In this document: positions 18,128 through 26,680 of the stretch, piece by piece | Layout: every line of letters starts with the position of its first letter | How positions within the stretch are numbered: position 1 is the stretch's first letter | DNA from: Caulobacterales bacterium | Lineage (GTDB): Bacteria > Pseudomonadota > Alphaproteobacteria > Caulobacterales > Parvularculaceae | Length of the DNA: 64,000 bases | Reading direction: 5' to 3' | Assembly (NCBI GenBank): GCA_020638525.1 | Contig: JACKIL010000001.1 | Location: 186,001-250,000 of the forward strand | Made by a program: the position numbers and the translations under genes | The notes under the pieces: model-generated | The model's database searches: none | What the model was told of the DNA's origin: nothing | Seen by the model: only the letters and a program-made list of their open reading frames with translations

Positions 18128-19270
18128 ATGACGCAAGATATTGTCGGGCGCGTTCAGCGCCTTCTCATGTCGCCGAAAACCGAATGGGATGTCATCGACG
18201 GCGAAGCCGTTGAGCCGAAAAACCTCGCCATGAGCTATGTCGCGCCTTTGGCCGCGATTCCGGCTGTCGCTGTTTTCATCGGCATGGGCGTTCTCGGCAT
18301 GGGGCCGTTCAAGCTTGGGCTCGGGGCGGCCCTTACCATGGCCATTACGCAATTCGTGATGGCGATCGTTTTCGTCTTCGTGTTCGCCTTCATCATCGAT
18401 GCCCTGGCGCCGAATTTCGGGGCGAACAAGAATTTCAATCAGGCGCTGAAAGTGGCCGCCTATACGCCGACGGCGTCGTGGGTCGCCGGCGTCTTCATGA
18501 TCATCCCGCTGCTCGGCATTCTCGCGCTGGTGGGGTCGATCTACAGCCTTTATCTGCTTTTCGTCGGCCTTCCGAAACTCATGAAGCCGGCGGCTGATAA
18601 AGGAACGACCTATACGATTGTCGCAATCGTCGTGGCGATCGTCGCGGGGATCATCATCAACCTCGCCGCGCAGGCTTTCGTGCCGAAGCCCTCCTTCAAC
18701 GATATGCTGAAGAAGAACAGCGCGCTCAGCGAAATGAGCAAACACGCCGACGCGATGGACAAGGCCTCGCAAAGCGGCGACGTCGCTTCGATGATGGATG
18801 CGGCGTCGAAAATGATGAACGGCGACGTCCCGGTGGTCAATGCGGACGCCTTGAAGAAACTCGCGCCAGAAAAGCTTGCAGGCCTCAAGCGCACTTCAAT
18901 AGACGTTCAGTCGCTCTCAATGCCGTTCAAGATGGTGGTGATGACGGCGGAATATGGCGAAGGCGACAAGACTGTCGATCTCAAGATCACCAATTCGGGC
19001 ATGGTTTCCGCCGTGTCCGCCATGGCCGGCTTCGGCGGCGCTCAGTATGACCGCAAGTCCGATGACGGCTATGAGCGAATGACGAAGAAGGACGGCGCCA
19101 TGGTCGTCGAAACCTGGAGCAACGCCTCGAAGATGGGCCATTACGGCCGCATGGTCGGCGAAGAGTTTCTGGTGCAGGCTGAAGGGCGCGGCGTCGAGAT
19201 GAAGCAGCTTCAAAAGATCGTCGACGAGTTTTCCGAGAAGAAGCTGAAAAGTCTCAAGCGCGAATCCTGA
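18128..19270 (+). CDS. Yip1-domain membrane protein with long C-terminal domain
   Basis: Protein of 380 residues. ATG 18128 follows GGGAG; an in-frame start at 18098 is less likely. The N-terminal ~190 residues fit the Yip1/YIP1-like membrane domain: IVGRVQRLLMSPKTEWDVI, then five hydrophobic segments. After the last helix the remaining ~170 residues are soluble, with no motif I recognise; parts (KMVVMTAEYGEGDKTVDLKITNSG) look like a beta-rich periplasmic or surface domain. Function unknown. It occupies the place after trpS and converges on the QEGLA gene with 3 bases between stops. Confidence 0.75.
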   Translation: MTQDIVGRVQRLLMSPKTEWDVIDGEAVEPKNLAMSYVAPLAAIPAVAVFIGMGVLGMGPFKLGLGAALTMAITQFVMAIVFVFVFAFIIDALAPNFGANKNFNQALKVAAYTPTASWVAGVFMIIPLLGILALVGSIYSLYLLFVGLPKLMKPAADKGTTYTIVAIVVAIVAGIIINLAAQAFVPKPSFNDMLKKNSALSEMSKHADAMDKASQSGDVASMMDAASKMMNGDVPVVNADALKKLAPEKLAGLKRTSIDVQSLSMPFKMVVMTAEYGEGDKTVDLKITNSGMVSAVSAMAGFGGAQYDRKSDDGYERMTKKDGAMVVETWSNASKMGHYGRMVGEEFLVQAEGRGVEMKQLQKIVDEFSEKKLKSLKRES

Positions 19271-19273
19271 TCG

Positions 19274-20539
19274 TCAGCGGAAGAGGGGGTCATATTTCGC
19301 CGCAACATCGCCGAGATTGATCTCGTTGAGGAAGGTCGAATAGGCGAGATAGGATAGAAGATAACGCAGGTCCGTCGCCCAGGGCGGCAGGAAGCGCGGC
19401 GCCGATAAAAGCCCCGCATCGCGCAGCATCTTCATCGCTTCGAGGTCTTCAAGGTCGATCTTTCCGACGAAGAGCAGGCGAATATAGCCGGCGTCGCCCG
19501 TCCGCACCGCGGTGCGCAGGTAATTGTGCACTTCGAGAAGGCCCTGCAGATAGACGGAGTCCTTGGTGAAGGGCGCGCCGCCACTGACGACGCCGCCGCG
19601 CACGACGCGGCGCGCGCTTTCAAAGGCTTCGATCGGCGCATCCGAAGCGCTCCGTTCCCGGAAGAAATTGAAGAGCTCGATGAAGCCTGCGCCCTCCGCC
19701 GCCATTTCGATGGCGATGACGCGATCGGCGAGGCGCTTGAACCGCGAAGGATCGAGCGCGCCTGAAATGAACTCCGCAAAGACCGCGAGTCCTTCCTGCG
19801 TGCGTGCATTGCCGGGATAACTCTCGGCGAGAATGGGAAAGTGCGCCTGCGCTTGTCCGTTCTTGCCGGTCGCAATGTGGACGAGCGCTTCATGCTGGAG
19901 GATCTGCGTCTCATCGAGATCGGAAAACGTCGCATCCGCGCGCAGCTTCACGTAGTCGCGCCCGGCCGCGGCCTTGCCGGAAACGTTTTTCGAGATTTCG
20001 ATGCGTGGCGCGGAAGCGCCGAAATGGATCGGCAAAGCGGCTTCGAGCTTCCGCTTCAGGTCTTCGGCGCTCAGCGTTTCGGGCGGCTCGAGTTTTCTGC
20101 CGCTGTCATCGAAATCGGAGAGAAGCGCGTCCAGACGCTTTGCGAGTTCGAGCGCCGTTCGTTTGCCGTCGGCGATGGGCGTCGTCGGCGAGCCATAGAG
20201 CGCGCGGGAGTGCTCGTAGAAGGCGCTCGTTCCGACCGAAGCGAGCAGCGCCGCCGTCTCTTCGGTGATTGAGGCGAAACGCATCAGCCAGCGATGGACA
20301 GGAGTGCCGCCTTGAATGAGCGCGCGCGCCGCCGCAATCCGTTCCAGAGACGGGGCGGGGTCGATCCGAGGATAGACCGGAGCGGGCGGCGTCTTGCAAC
20401 CGGAAGCGAGAAACGCCTCGGCATGGGAACGGTCCCAGGTGAGCGTTCGCAACACCGGAAGGCGGTCTTCTGCTGCGAGCAGTAAAGCGGCGGCTTCTTT
20501 CAGCCGTCCAAGTTCGGTTTCGGAAAACAGCGCGCCCAT
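19274..20539 (-). CDS. QEGLA-motif metallopeptidase-like protein (DUF1704 / TIGR02421, MATCAP-related)
   Basis: Protein of 421 residues of the family named for flavohaemoglobin expression modulation. The family motif RTQEGLAVFAEF is at about residue 245, and LQHEALVHIATGKNG at about 215 supplies an HExxxH zinc site; the Glu of QEGLA is the likely third ligand. Eukaryotic relatives (MATCAP) are tubulin tyrosine carboxypeptidases, so a peptidase role is a reasonable inference, though the bacterial substrate is unknown. It is last in a minus-strand unit with the unknown gene at 20576-21040 (36-base gap) and the isoaspartyl peptidase gene (39-base gap). Confidence 0.87.
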   Translation of the reverse strand: MGALFSETELGRLKEAAALLLAAEDRLPVLRTLTWDRSHAEAFLASGCKTPPAPVYPRIDPAPSLERIAAARALIQGGTPVHRWLMRFASITEETAALLASVGTSAFYEHSRALYGSPTTPIADGKRTALELAKRLDALLSDFDDSGRKLEPPETLSAEDLKRKLEAALPIHFGASAPRIEISKNVSGKAAAGRDYVKLRADATFSDLDETQILQHEALVHIATGKNGQAQAHFPILAESYPGNARTQEGLAVFAEFISGALDPSRFKRLADRVIAIEMAAEGAGFIELFNFFRERSASDAPIEAFESARRVVRGGVVSGGAPFTKDSVYLQGLLEVHNYLRTAVRTGDAGYIRLLFVGKIDLEDLEAMKMLRDAGLLSAPRFLPPWATDLRYLLSYLAYSTFLNEINLGDVAAKYDPLFR

Positions 20540-20575
20540 GAATATTCAGAACCCTGACGGCTCACCATGCCGCGC

Positions 20576-21040
20576 CTAGTCGTCCGCGTCCATCGGTTTC
20601 AAATCGGGCGGCGTCCAGTCGCGACGGGCCTCGACGGAGAAGAGCAGCGCTTTCGAATAAAATGACAGCGGATAATCAGACCGGGCGAGGGGAGAGGCGA
20701 GAAGCATCGTTGCAAGCTCCGGCGCAAGGGCGTCCGGAGTCGCCTCGATGAAGCGCGCGACACGCCTCAGGAAGAAGACGGTGAGCGTCTCGTGATAACC
20801 GTTCTTGTCGTCGTTTACGCCGCCGGTCGCTTCGTTATAGGCGCGGATCAACGGAGGCGCGGCCGCCTCGGCGCCGGCTAGGCCGTGCTCATCGATCAGG
20901 CTGACAGCAAAGACAAGGTGCGCTCCGTGCGTCCACTCTGCTTTCGGCAAGGAACGCGTTCTGACGCCATGCGCGATGCGCGCGAAACGCTCAGCATCAA
21001 CGGTGGCGCCGGCGTGAACCGGTTCACTTGGAGCAGGCAT
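20576..21040 (-). CDS. Conserved protein of unknown function
   Basis: Cytosolic protein of 154 residues with no signal peptide or membrane segment. The recognisable conserved parts are EWTHGAHLVFAVSLIDEHG (about 36-54) and LIRAYNEATGGVNDDKNGYHETLTVFFLR (about 64-92). The three His and nearby acidic residues could form a metal site, but this is inference. I recall similar short proteins in many bacteria without an assigned function. It sits between the isoaspartyl peptidase and the QEGLA metallopeptidase genes and is probably cotranscribed with both. Confidence 0.7.
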   Translation of the reverse strand: MPAPSEPVHAGATVDAERFARIAHGVRTRSLPKAEWTHGAHLVFAVSLIDEHGLAGAEAAAPPLIRAYNEATGGVNDDKNGYHETLTVFFLRRVARFIEATPDALAPELATMLLASPLARSDYPLSFYSKALLFSVEARRDWTPPDLKPMDADD

Positions 21041-21079
21041 AAGATTCGAGCTTTCGAAAACTGGCGCGACTATCGCCGA

Positions 21080-21988
21080 TCAGAATGTCGCCGAAAAGAG
21101 CGGCTGGTCGGGACCGACGCCAGCGCGCTTCATGCCGTCGGAATTCCACGCGAAAGAGATTTCGCCTTCGCGCGAAACGGCGATGACGCCGCCATCGCCG
21201 CCAAGCCGCGCGACGTCTTTGATGAGTCCCGCGGTGGCGTGGGAAAGATCTGCGCCCTGATAACGCACCCGGCTCGCGACATCCTGCGCGCCGCCGGCGA
21301 GGATGAAATACTCCCCGACGCCGGTGCAGGACGCCGCGACGAATTCATCCGCCCATGTGCCGGCGCCGATGAGCGGCGTGTCCCCGACACGGCCTTCAAG
21401 CTTTCCGAAGACGCCGCCCGTCGATGTCGCAGAGGCGAGTCGGCCTTCGGCGTCGAGCGCGACGGCGCCGACCGTGCCGTGGCCGAGTTCGGCCTGCGTC
21501 ATCTCCGAGGGATGAATGCCGATCGGCGTCACATAGTAGCCGTCAGGGTCCGTCACGAAATCGAAGCCGCGGCTGCGGCAGAAATTCTCCGCGCCGCGCC
21601 CGGCGAGGAGCACGTGCGGGGTCTCGTCCATCACGGCGCGCGCGGCTTTGATCGGCTGCCTGATATGCGCGACGGCGGCGATCGCGCCGGCCCGGCGGAA
21701 GACGCCGGGCGCTTCCGGCAGAAGCCCCGCTTCCATGATCGAAGCGTCGAGTTCTGCGTAGCCGGCCCGGTTCGGCGGCGCGCCCTTGCCGGCGATGTAA
21801 TAGCCGGAGGCTTCCATCTCTACGACCAGCGCCTCGACGACGTCGAGCGCGCGCGCGCCATCTTTCAGCATGGCTTCCCCGCGCGCGCAGAGCTCGGCGA
21901 GGTGGGCTTCCGCTTTCGAATAGTCGCGGCCCTTGCGCGCGCCGGCGCCGCCATGAAGCGCGAGGGCGATCGGGGGTGTTTTGGTCAT
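21080..21988 (-). CDS. Isoaspartyl peptidase / plant-type L-asparaginase
   Basis: N-terminal nucleophile (Ntn) hydrolase of 302 residues that hydrolyses isoaspartyl dipeptides and asparagine. ALHGGAGA opens the alpha subunit; the autocleavage site is GHGTVGAVALD with the catalytic Thr near 170, which becomes the new N-terminus of the beta subunit; ATSTGGVFGKLEGRVGDTPLIGAG is the substrate-binding block. The start ATG 21988 follows GGAGGA; the longer frame to 22054 is not needed. First gene of the minus-strand unit ending in the QEGLA protein. Confidence 0.93.
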   Translation of the reverse strand: MTKTPPIALALHGGAGARKGRDYSKAEAHLAELCARGEAMLKDGARALDVVEALVVEMEASGYYIAGKGAPPNRAGYAELDASIMEAGLLPEAPGVFRRAGAIAAVAHIRQPIKAARAVMDETPHVLLAGRGAENFCRSRGFDFVTDPDGYYVTPIGIHPSEMTQAELGHGTVGAVALDAEGRLASATSTGGVFGKLEGRVGDTPLIGAGTWADEFVAASCTGVGEYFILAGGAQDVASRVRYQGADLSHATAGLIKDVARLGGDGGVIAVSREGEISFAWNSDGMKRAGVGPDQPLFSATF

Positions 21989-22125
21989 GGGGGTGTCCTC
22001 CGGAAGCTGGGGTTCATTTAGGGAGAGTGCGGCGATTAGCCAACGGCCTCGCATAGGTTGACGCGCGATATGGCCAAATCCGCACCGTCTCGTTATGACC
22101 GGCTCAAATTTTAGGGAGTTTGCCG

Positions 22126-22857
22126 ATGACGCGCCTTGCCTTGATCCGCCACGGTCAAAGCGAATGGAACCTTCAGAACCGCTTTACCGGTTGGGTCGAT
22201 GTCGACCTCACCGACAATGGCCGCGCGGAAGCGGCGAAGGCGGGCAAGCTCCTCAAGGCGACCGGCGCCGAGTTTTCCACCGCTTACACGTCCGTTCTCA
22301 AGCGCGCGATTCGCACGCTCTTCATCGCGCTCGACGAGATGGACCGGCTGTGGATGCCTGTCGTCAAAGACTGGCGCCTCAATGAGCGCCACTATGGCGC
22401 GCTCACCGGTCTCAACAAGCAGGAGACGGCCGACAAACACGGCGAAGCGCAGGTGAAGATCTGGCGGCGCAGCTATGATACGCCGCCGCCGCCGCTCGAT
22501 CCTTCGAGCCCCTATAATCCCGCGAAAGATCCGCGTTACGCCGGTCTGTCGCCCGCCGAGCTTCCGTTGACGGAATCGCTGAAGACGACGCTTGCTCGCG
22601 TCGAGCCTTACTGGCGTGAGACGATCGCGCCAAGGCTTCAGGGCGGCGAGTCGCTCCTCATCGCCGCTCACGGCAATTCGCTGCGCGCGCTCGTGAAGCT
22701 GCTCTTAGACGTATCTGACGAGGATATCGTCGGCGTTGAGATTCCGACCGGAAATCCGCTCTTTTTCGAATTCGACAAGGGCTCGCTGAAGCCGAAAGCG
22801 GTGCGCTATCTCGACGAGACACGCGCGCAGAAACTGCCGCCCATTCCCGGAAAGTAA
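22126..22857 (+). CDS. gpmA: 2,3-bisphosphoglycerate-dependent phosphoglycerate mutase
   Basis: Glycolytic/gluconeogenic enzyme of 243 residues interconverting 3- and 2-phosphoglycerate. The phosphohistidine motif LIRHGQSEWN is at residues 6-15; NERHYGALTGLNK and LIAAHGNSLRALVK give the other active-site residues. The ATG at 22126 follows AGGGAG. Its stop lies 5 bases from the stop of the convergent HxlR gene, with no terminator between. Confidence 0.96.
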   Translation: MTRLALIRHGQSEWNLQNRFTGWVDVDLTDNGRAEAAKAGKLLKATGAEFSTAYTSVLKRAIRTLFIALDEMDRLWMPVVKDWRLNERHYGALTGLNKQETADKHGEAQVKIWRRSYDTPPPPLDPSSPYNPAKDPRYAGLSPAELPLTESLKTTLARVEPYWRETIAPRLQGGESLLIAAHGNSLRALVKLLLDVSDEDIVGVEIPTGNPLFFEFDKGSLKPKAVRYLDETRAQKLPPIPGK

Positions 22858-22862
22858 CGCGA

Positions 22863-23576
22863 TCAGGCGTGGAGCGAGGCGCTCGCTGCAATCTTGCGGG
22901 CGACTTCCTCCGCGACCGCGGCGCCCGGAATAATGCTGTTCATGAAATGCTCGATGACGGCTTCGTCGCCGGAGGCGGCGATGCGGCTTTTGACTTCCGG
23001 AATGTAAATCTCGCCGCGCATCGCCTGCATCATCGTTGCGACATCGGTTTCGATGCGCGCGACGGCCGGCGCATCCGCGCCGCGGCGGGCGATCATCTCG
23101 CCATTCATGAAATAGTACGTGTACGAATTATCGTCGATCGAAAGGTGCATCACGTAATTCGAATGGGGAAGCGAACATTTGTTCGCGAACATTTCGAGCG
23201 CGAGCGCGACGGAGTCCGGCTGTAAATCGTTCGAGTGAATGCACTCGCGCGGCGCGGAAGGCTCCGTCCGGCCCATGAAATATTCGATCGACCAGAACAT
23301 CATCGCGCGCATGGTCGGGCGCAGCATTTCGCCGGCGTCCGTCAGGCGATATTGCCCGCGACCATCGCCGGCGGATTGGGTGATGAGATCCGCCTCTTCG
23401 AGCTCCTTGAGCCGCTTGCTCAGGAGGTTGGTGCCGAGCCGGGGCAGGGCGGCGTGGAGATCGCCGAACCGCCTCGGTCCAAGGAAAAGCTCGCGAAGAA
23501 TGAGCAGGGTCCACCGCTCGCCGAGCAGGTCGAGCGCGTACGCCAGCACGCAATCCTGATTATATGTCCTTGACAT
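22863..23576 (-). CDS. HxlR-family transcriptional regulator with C-terminal extension
   Basis: Winged-helix regulator of 237 residues. Residues 1-105 are a typical HxlR domain: CVLAYALDLLGERWTLLILRELFLGPRRFGDL, LGTNLLSKRLKELEEADLI. The second half (~110-237) is an extra domain of SCP2-like size seen in some family members, possibly a ligand sensor. The gene is divergent from the small exported protein at 23795, and two sigma-70-like promoters overlap in the AT-rich gap between them, suggesting auto- and cross-regulation. Confidence 0.88.
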   Translation of the reverse strand: MSRTYNQDCVLAYALDLLGERWTLLILRELFLGPRRFGDLHAALPRLGTNLLSKRLKELEEADLITQSAGDGRGQYRLTDAGEMLRPTMRAMMFWSIEYFMGRTEPSAPRECIHSNDLQPDSVALALEMFANKCSLPHSNYVMHLSIDDNSYTYYFMNGEMIARRGADAPAVARIETDVATMMQAMRGEIYIPEVKSRIAASGDEAVIEHFMNSIIPGAAVAEEVARKIAASASLHA

Positions 23577-23674
23577 GCTTGCCCTTTTTCACCGCCGCCG
23601 TGTTTTCACGGTTGGTCGCTGAACGTTTCTCCCAGCCGCAGCGTACAACAGAACGTGATCTACTAAAAACATAC

Positions 23675-23717
23675 TTGACGCTTTAAAATAAGATAGTAAA
23701 CTCTTCCGTACAGTCAA
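23675..23717. promoter_or_regulatory. Overlapping divergent promoters between the HxlR gene and the small secreted protein
   Basis: Plus strand: TTGACG (23675-23680), 16-base spacer, TAAACT (23697-23702). Minus strand: TTGACT (23717-23712), 16-base spacer, TATCTT (23695-23690). The two -10 regions are side by side, so the polymerases would exclude each other. Inverted half-sites TACTA (23661-23665) and TAGTA (23694-23698) flank the plus -35 and could bind the HxlR dimer; that part is a guess. Confidence 0.45.
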
Positions 23718-23794
23718 CGGCGAATTGAAAAACGTAGCGCTGCGCCGGGCGCGCCCCAAAAGCGTCCCGAAAAGGGAAATTCTAGGAGAGACCG

Positions 23795-24094
23795 ATGAAA
23801 GAGTTTGTTCTTGCCGGCGCTGCTGTCGCCCTTTCCGCCGCCGCCTTCCTCGCCGCGCCCGCGCCGGCCTTCGCCGCGAGCGCTGACGAGCAGGTTTCGC
23901 TCTGCGCCGCCGCTGCGGACGCTCAGGGCATTGCGGCCACTGACGCCTATCGCGCGAAATTCATGAAGAGCAAAGGCGGCGCGGTCCAGACCGTGACCAT
24001 CAAGCTCGTCCCGGAAGCTGGCGAAAGCGAATCCATCACCGCTGAGTGCAAAATCAAGCGCGGTGAAGTCATCGGCGTGACGGTAAAGGCGTAA
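23795..24094 (+). CDS. Small exported protein of unknown function
   Basis: Protein of 99 residues with a clear signal peptide (cleavage after AFA near residue 27), leaving about 72 mature residues. Two Cys (in SLCAAAADAQG and ITAECKIKRGE) could form a disulfide in the periplasm; the rest looks like a compact beta-rich fold (VQTVTIKLVPE). AGGAGAG precedes ATG 23795. It has its own promoter and a strong terminator, so it is a single-gene unit, perhaps abundant. Function not recognised. The divergent HxlR gene may control it. Confidence 0.72.
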   Translation: MKEFVLAGAAVALSAAAFLAAPAPAFAASADEQVSLCAAAADAQGIAATDAYRAKFMKSKGGAVQTVTIKLVPEAGESESITAECKIKRGEVIGVTVKA

Positions 24095-24127
24095 CACCCG
24101 CCGGAACGCCTATCCCTGAAGACTTGA

Positions 24128-24160
24128 GCGCCCGCCGGCGTCCCGGCGGGCGCTTTTTTA
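24128..24160 (+). terminator. Rho-independent terminator
   Basis: GCGCCCGCCGG stem paired with CCGGCGGGCGC, a short CGT-type loop and six T. It closes the small exported protein gene. Confidence 0.92.
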
Positions 24161-24251
24161 TTCGCCGGCGGGGGCGGAAAAGCCCTCTAAGGACTTGTTG
24201 CGGCGCATCCTTTGCAACGATATTAGGGGCGTCAAAGGTTGGAGTATCATC

Positions 24252-25628
24252 ATGTCCTGGAGGCCCGATAGCTGGCGCGCGCGACCTGCTCTGCACGTGC
24301 CCACCGATTACCCCGATCCGGCTGCGCTGAGCGCCGTCGAGAAGGAGCTTTCGGGCTATCCGCCGCTCGTTTTTGCGGGCGAGGTGAGGACTTTGCGTTC
24401 GAGCCTTGCCTCGGTCGCGCGCGGCGAGGCTTTCCTGCTCCAGGGCGGGGACTGCGCGGAGAGCTTCCGCGAGTTTCATCCGAACAATATTCGCGATACT
24501 TTCCGCGTCATCCTGCAGATGTCGGTCGCGCTCACTTTCGGCGCGGCGATGCCTGTCGTCAAAGTCGGGCGCATCGCAGGCCAGTTCGCCAAGCCGCGTT
24601 CCGAGCCCATTGAAACGCGCGACGGCGTGACGCTTCCGAGCTATCGCGGCGACATCATCAACGGCATGGAGTTCACGCCGGAAGCGCGCGTGCCGGACCC
24701 GCAACGCATTCTGAAGGCGTATGGGCAGGCGGCGGCGACGCTGAACCTCATTCGCGCATTCGCGACGGGCGGCTATGCCGACCTTCACAACGTGCATCGC
24801 TGGAATCTCGAATTCGTTTCCGGCAATCCGCAAGGCGATCGCTATCGCGAAATCGCAGACCGCATTTCCGAAACGCTGATGTTCATGGAAGCATGCGGCG
24901 TCAACGGCAAAGAAGTGCGCTCTGTGCGCGAAGTCGAATTCTACACGAGCCATGAAGCGCTGCTCCTCGGCGTCGAGGAAGCGATGACGCGAGTCGATTC
25001 GACGTCCGGCCGCTGGTACGACACCTCCGCGCACATGATCTGGATCGGCGATCGCACGCGTCAGCTTGACGGCGCGCATATCGAGTTCTGCCGCGGCGTT
25101 GAAAATCCCATCGGCGTCAAATGCGGACCGAGTCTCAATCCGGACGAGCTGTTGCGCATTCTCGACGTTCTCAATCCGAAGAACGAAGCGGGCCGCATCG
25201 TGCTCATCGCGCGCTTCGGGTCGAAGAAAGTCGGCGCCGGACTGCCGCCGCTCATCCGCGCAGTGAAAAAGGCGGGACGTGAAGTCGTGTGGTCATGCGA
25301 CCCGATGCACGGCAACATCATGAAGACGGATAGCGGTTACAAAACCCGCCGCTTCGAATCGATCCTTGAAGAGGTCGGCGCGTTCTTCGATGTCTGCCGC
25401 GCAGAAGGCGCCTATCCCGGCGGCGTGCATTTCGAGATGACCGGCCAGAACGTCACCGAATGCCTCGGCGGCGCCGTCGACATCAGCGAGGGGGATCTTT
25501 CCTCCCGCTATCACACGCATTGCGATCCGCGTCTCAACGCCAGCCAGGCGCTGGAGCTCGCCTTCATCCTCGCCGACCGTCTCAAAGTCGCGCGTGACGC
25601 CCAGCCCGGCCTCGTCGTAAACGCTTGA
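24252..25628 (+). CDS. Class II 3-deoxy-7-phosphoheptulonate (DAHP) synthase
   Basis: First enzyme of the shikimate pathway, condensing phosphoenolpyruvate and erythrose 4-phosphate; 458 residues. Class II signatures are plain: SWRPDSWRARPALHVPTDYP at the N-terminus, LLQGGDCAESF, VGRIAGQFAKPRS, RGDIINGME, VWSCDPMHGN and HFEMTGQNVTEC. Metal ligands Cys (GGDCAES), His, Glu and Asp are in place. ATG 24252 follows GGAG; a longer in-frame start at 24195 is unlikely. It stands alone between a terminator and the gnnAB-like pair. Confidence 0.95.
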   Translation: MSWRPDSWRARPALHVPTDYPDPAALSAVEKELSGYPPLVFAGEVRTLRSSLASVARGEAFLLQGGDCAESFREFHPNNIRDTFRVILQMSVALTFGAAMPVVKVGRIAGQFAKPRSEPIETRDGVTLPSYRGDIINGMEFTPEARVPDPQRILKAYGQAAATLNLIRAFATGGYADLHNVHRWNLEFVSGNPQGDRYREIADRISETLMFMEACGVNGKEVRSVREVEFYTSHEALLLGVEEAMTRVDSTSGRWYDTSAHMIWIGDRTRQLDGAHIEFCRGVENPIGVKCGPSLNPDELLRILDVLNPKNEAGRIVLIARFGSKKVGAGLPPLIRAVKKAGREVVWSCDPMHGNIMKTDSGYKTRRFESILEEVGAFFDVCRAEGAYPGGVHFEMTGQNVTECLGGAVDISEGDLSSRYHTHCDPRLNASQALELAFILADRLKVARDAQPGLVVNA

Positions 25629-25738
25629 TGAAACAGGCGGAAATATAGTTTGATACTTTCATCGGCGGGGTGCGTTTCCAGCGGGCGGCGACGCGACTAA
25701 GGTGACCTCTCGGTATTGCGTCGTTCCGGAGCAATTCT

Positions 25739-26680
25739 TTGGTAGAGCAGGTTGTCGCTGGCGTTGCCGGGGCAGGCGTTTTTGGGGGATATCACGCGGC
25801 GAAATACGCCGCGCTCCCTGACGTTCAAATGGCAGCGGTCTTTGATGTCGATCCCGAAAGGGCGGCGGCGCTTGCACGCAAGGTGGGCGCGCGCGCCTTC
25901 TCGACGCTCGATTCCTTCCTCGACAATGTCGAAGCGCTGACAGTCGCAGCGCCGGCTTCCGCCCATTTCGATATCGCCAGCCAGGCGCTCGCGCGGGGGC
26001 GTCATGTCCTCATTGAAAAGCCGATCGCGCTGCGCCTTGAAGACGCCGGCCGCCTGATCGCGCTTGCAGCGGAGAATGACGCCGTGCTGCAGGTCGGCCA
26101 TCAGGAGCGCTTCGTCTTCGACGCCTTCGGCATTCTCTCGCGCCAGCGCAAGCCGCTCTCCGTGCGCTGCATCAGGGCCAATCCGCCGACGGGCAGGGGC
26201 GAAGACGTCTCCGTGGTCTTCGACCTGATGATCCACGACATCGACCTCGTTTGCCGCCTTGGCCTTGGCGCGCCTGTCTCCGTCGCCTCGGAAGGATGCG
26301 CCGATGAGGTCGAGGCGGAGGTGACCTGCGCCGGGGGCGCGGTGGTGACCATGAAGGCGTCTAGGCTTTCGCCCGTCCGTGATCGGCGCATGCGCCTTGT
26401 TTACGATGACGGCATAGTCGAGATCGACTTCGTGAACCGGACAATTGAAAACACGACAGGGGCCGCGCTGAAGGCGTCTTTCGACGATGCGAGCCCCAAT
26501 CCTGCGTTCACCGACCCGCTCGGCTATGGCGTCTCGCGCTTCATTGACGCTGTGCGCGGCGAGGCTGCGCCGGCGATCACCGGCGAGGAAGCGCGCGCCG
26601 CGCTCGAATGGGCGCTGATGATCGAAAGCGCGCGCGCAGGCGCTGCGCCGGTTCGCGTCATGGAAAGAGCCCGCGCATGA
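25739..26680 (+). CDS. Gfo/Idh/MocA oxidoreductase, GnnA-like (UDP-GlcNAc 3-dehydrogenase)
   Basis: NAD-dependent dehydrogenase of 313 residues. The N-terminal Rossmann motif GVAGAGVFGGYHAAKY and the family motif VLIEKPIALRLEDA (EKP) are present, followed by LQVGHQERF and IHDIDLVCRLG. The TTG start at 25739 lies eight bases after GGAG. It overlaps by four bases (ATGA) the DegT-type aminotransferase gene. In Acidithiobacillus and other diamino-lipid A makers, GnnA oxidises UDP-GlcNAc at C3 and GnnB transaminates it; the tight pairing here fits. Direct assignment would need a tree. Confidence 0.75.
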   Translation: MVEQVVAGVAGAGVFGGYHAAKYAALPDVQMAAVFDVDPERAAALARKVGARAFSTLDSFLDNVEALTVAAPASAHFDIASQALARGRHVLIEKPIALRLEDAGRLIALAAENDAVLQVGHQERFVFDAFGILSRQRKPLSVRCIRANPPTGRGEDVSVVFDLMIHDIDLVCRLGLGAPVSVASEGCADEVEAEVTCAGGAVVTMKASRLSPVRDRRMRLVYDDGIVEIDFVNRTIENTTGAALKASFDDASPNPAFTDPLGYGVSRFIDAVRGEAAPAITGEEARAALEWALMIESARAGAAPVRVMERARA

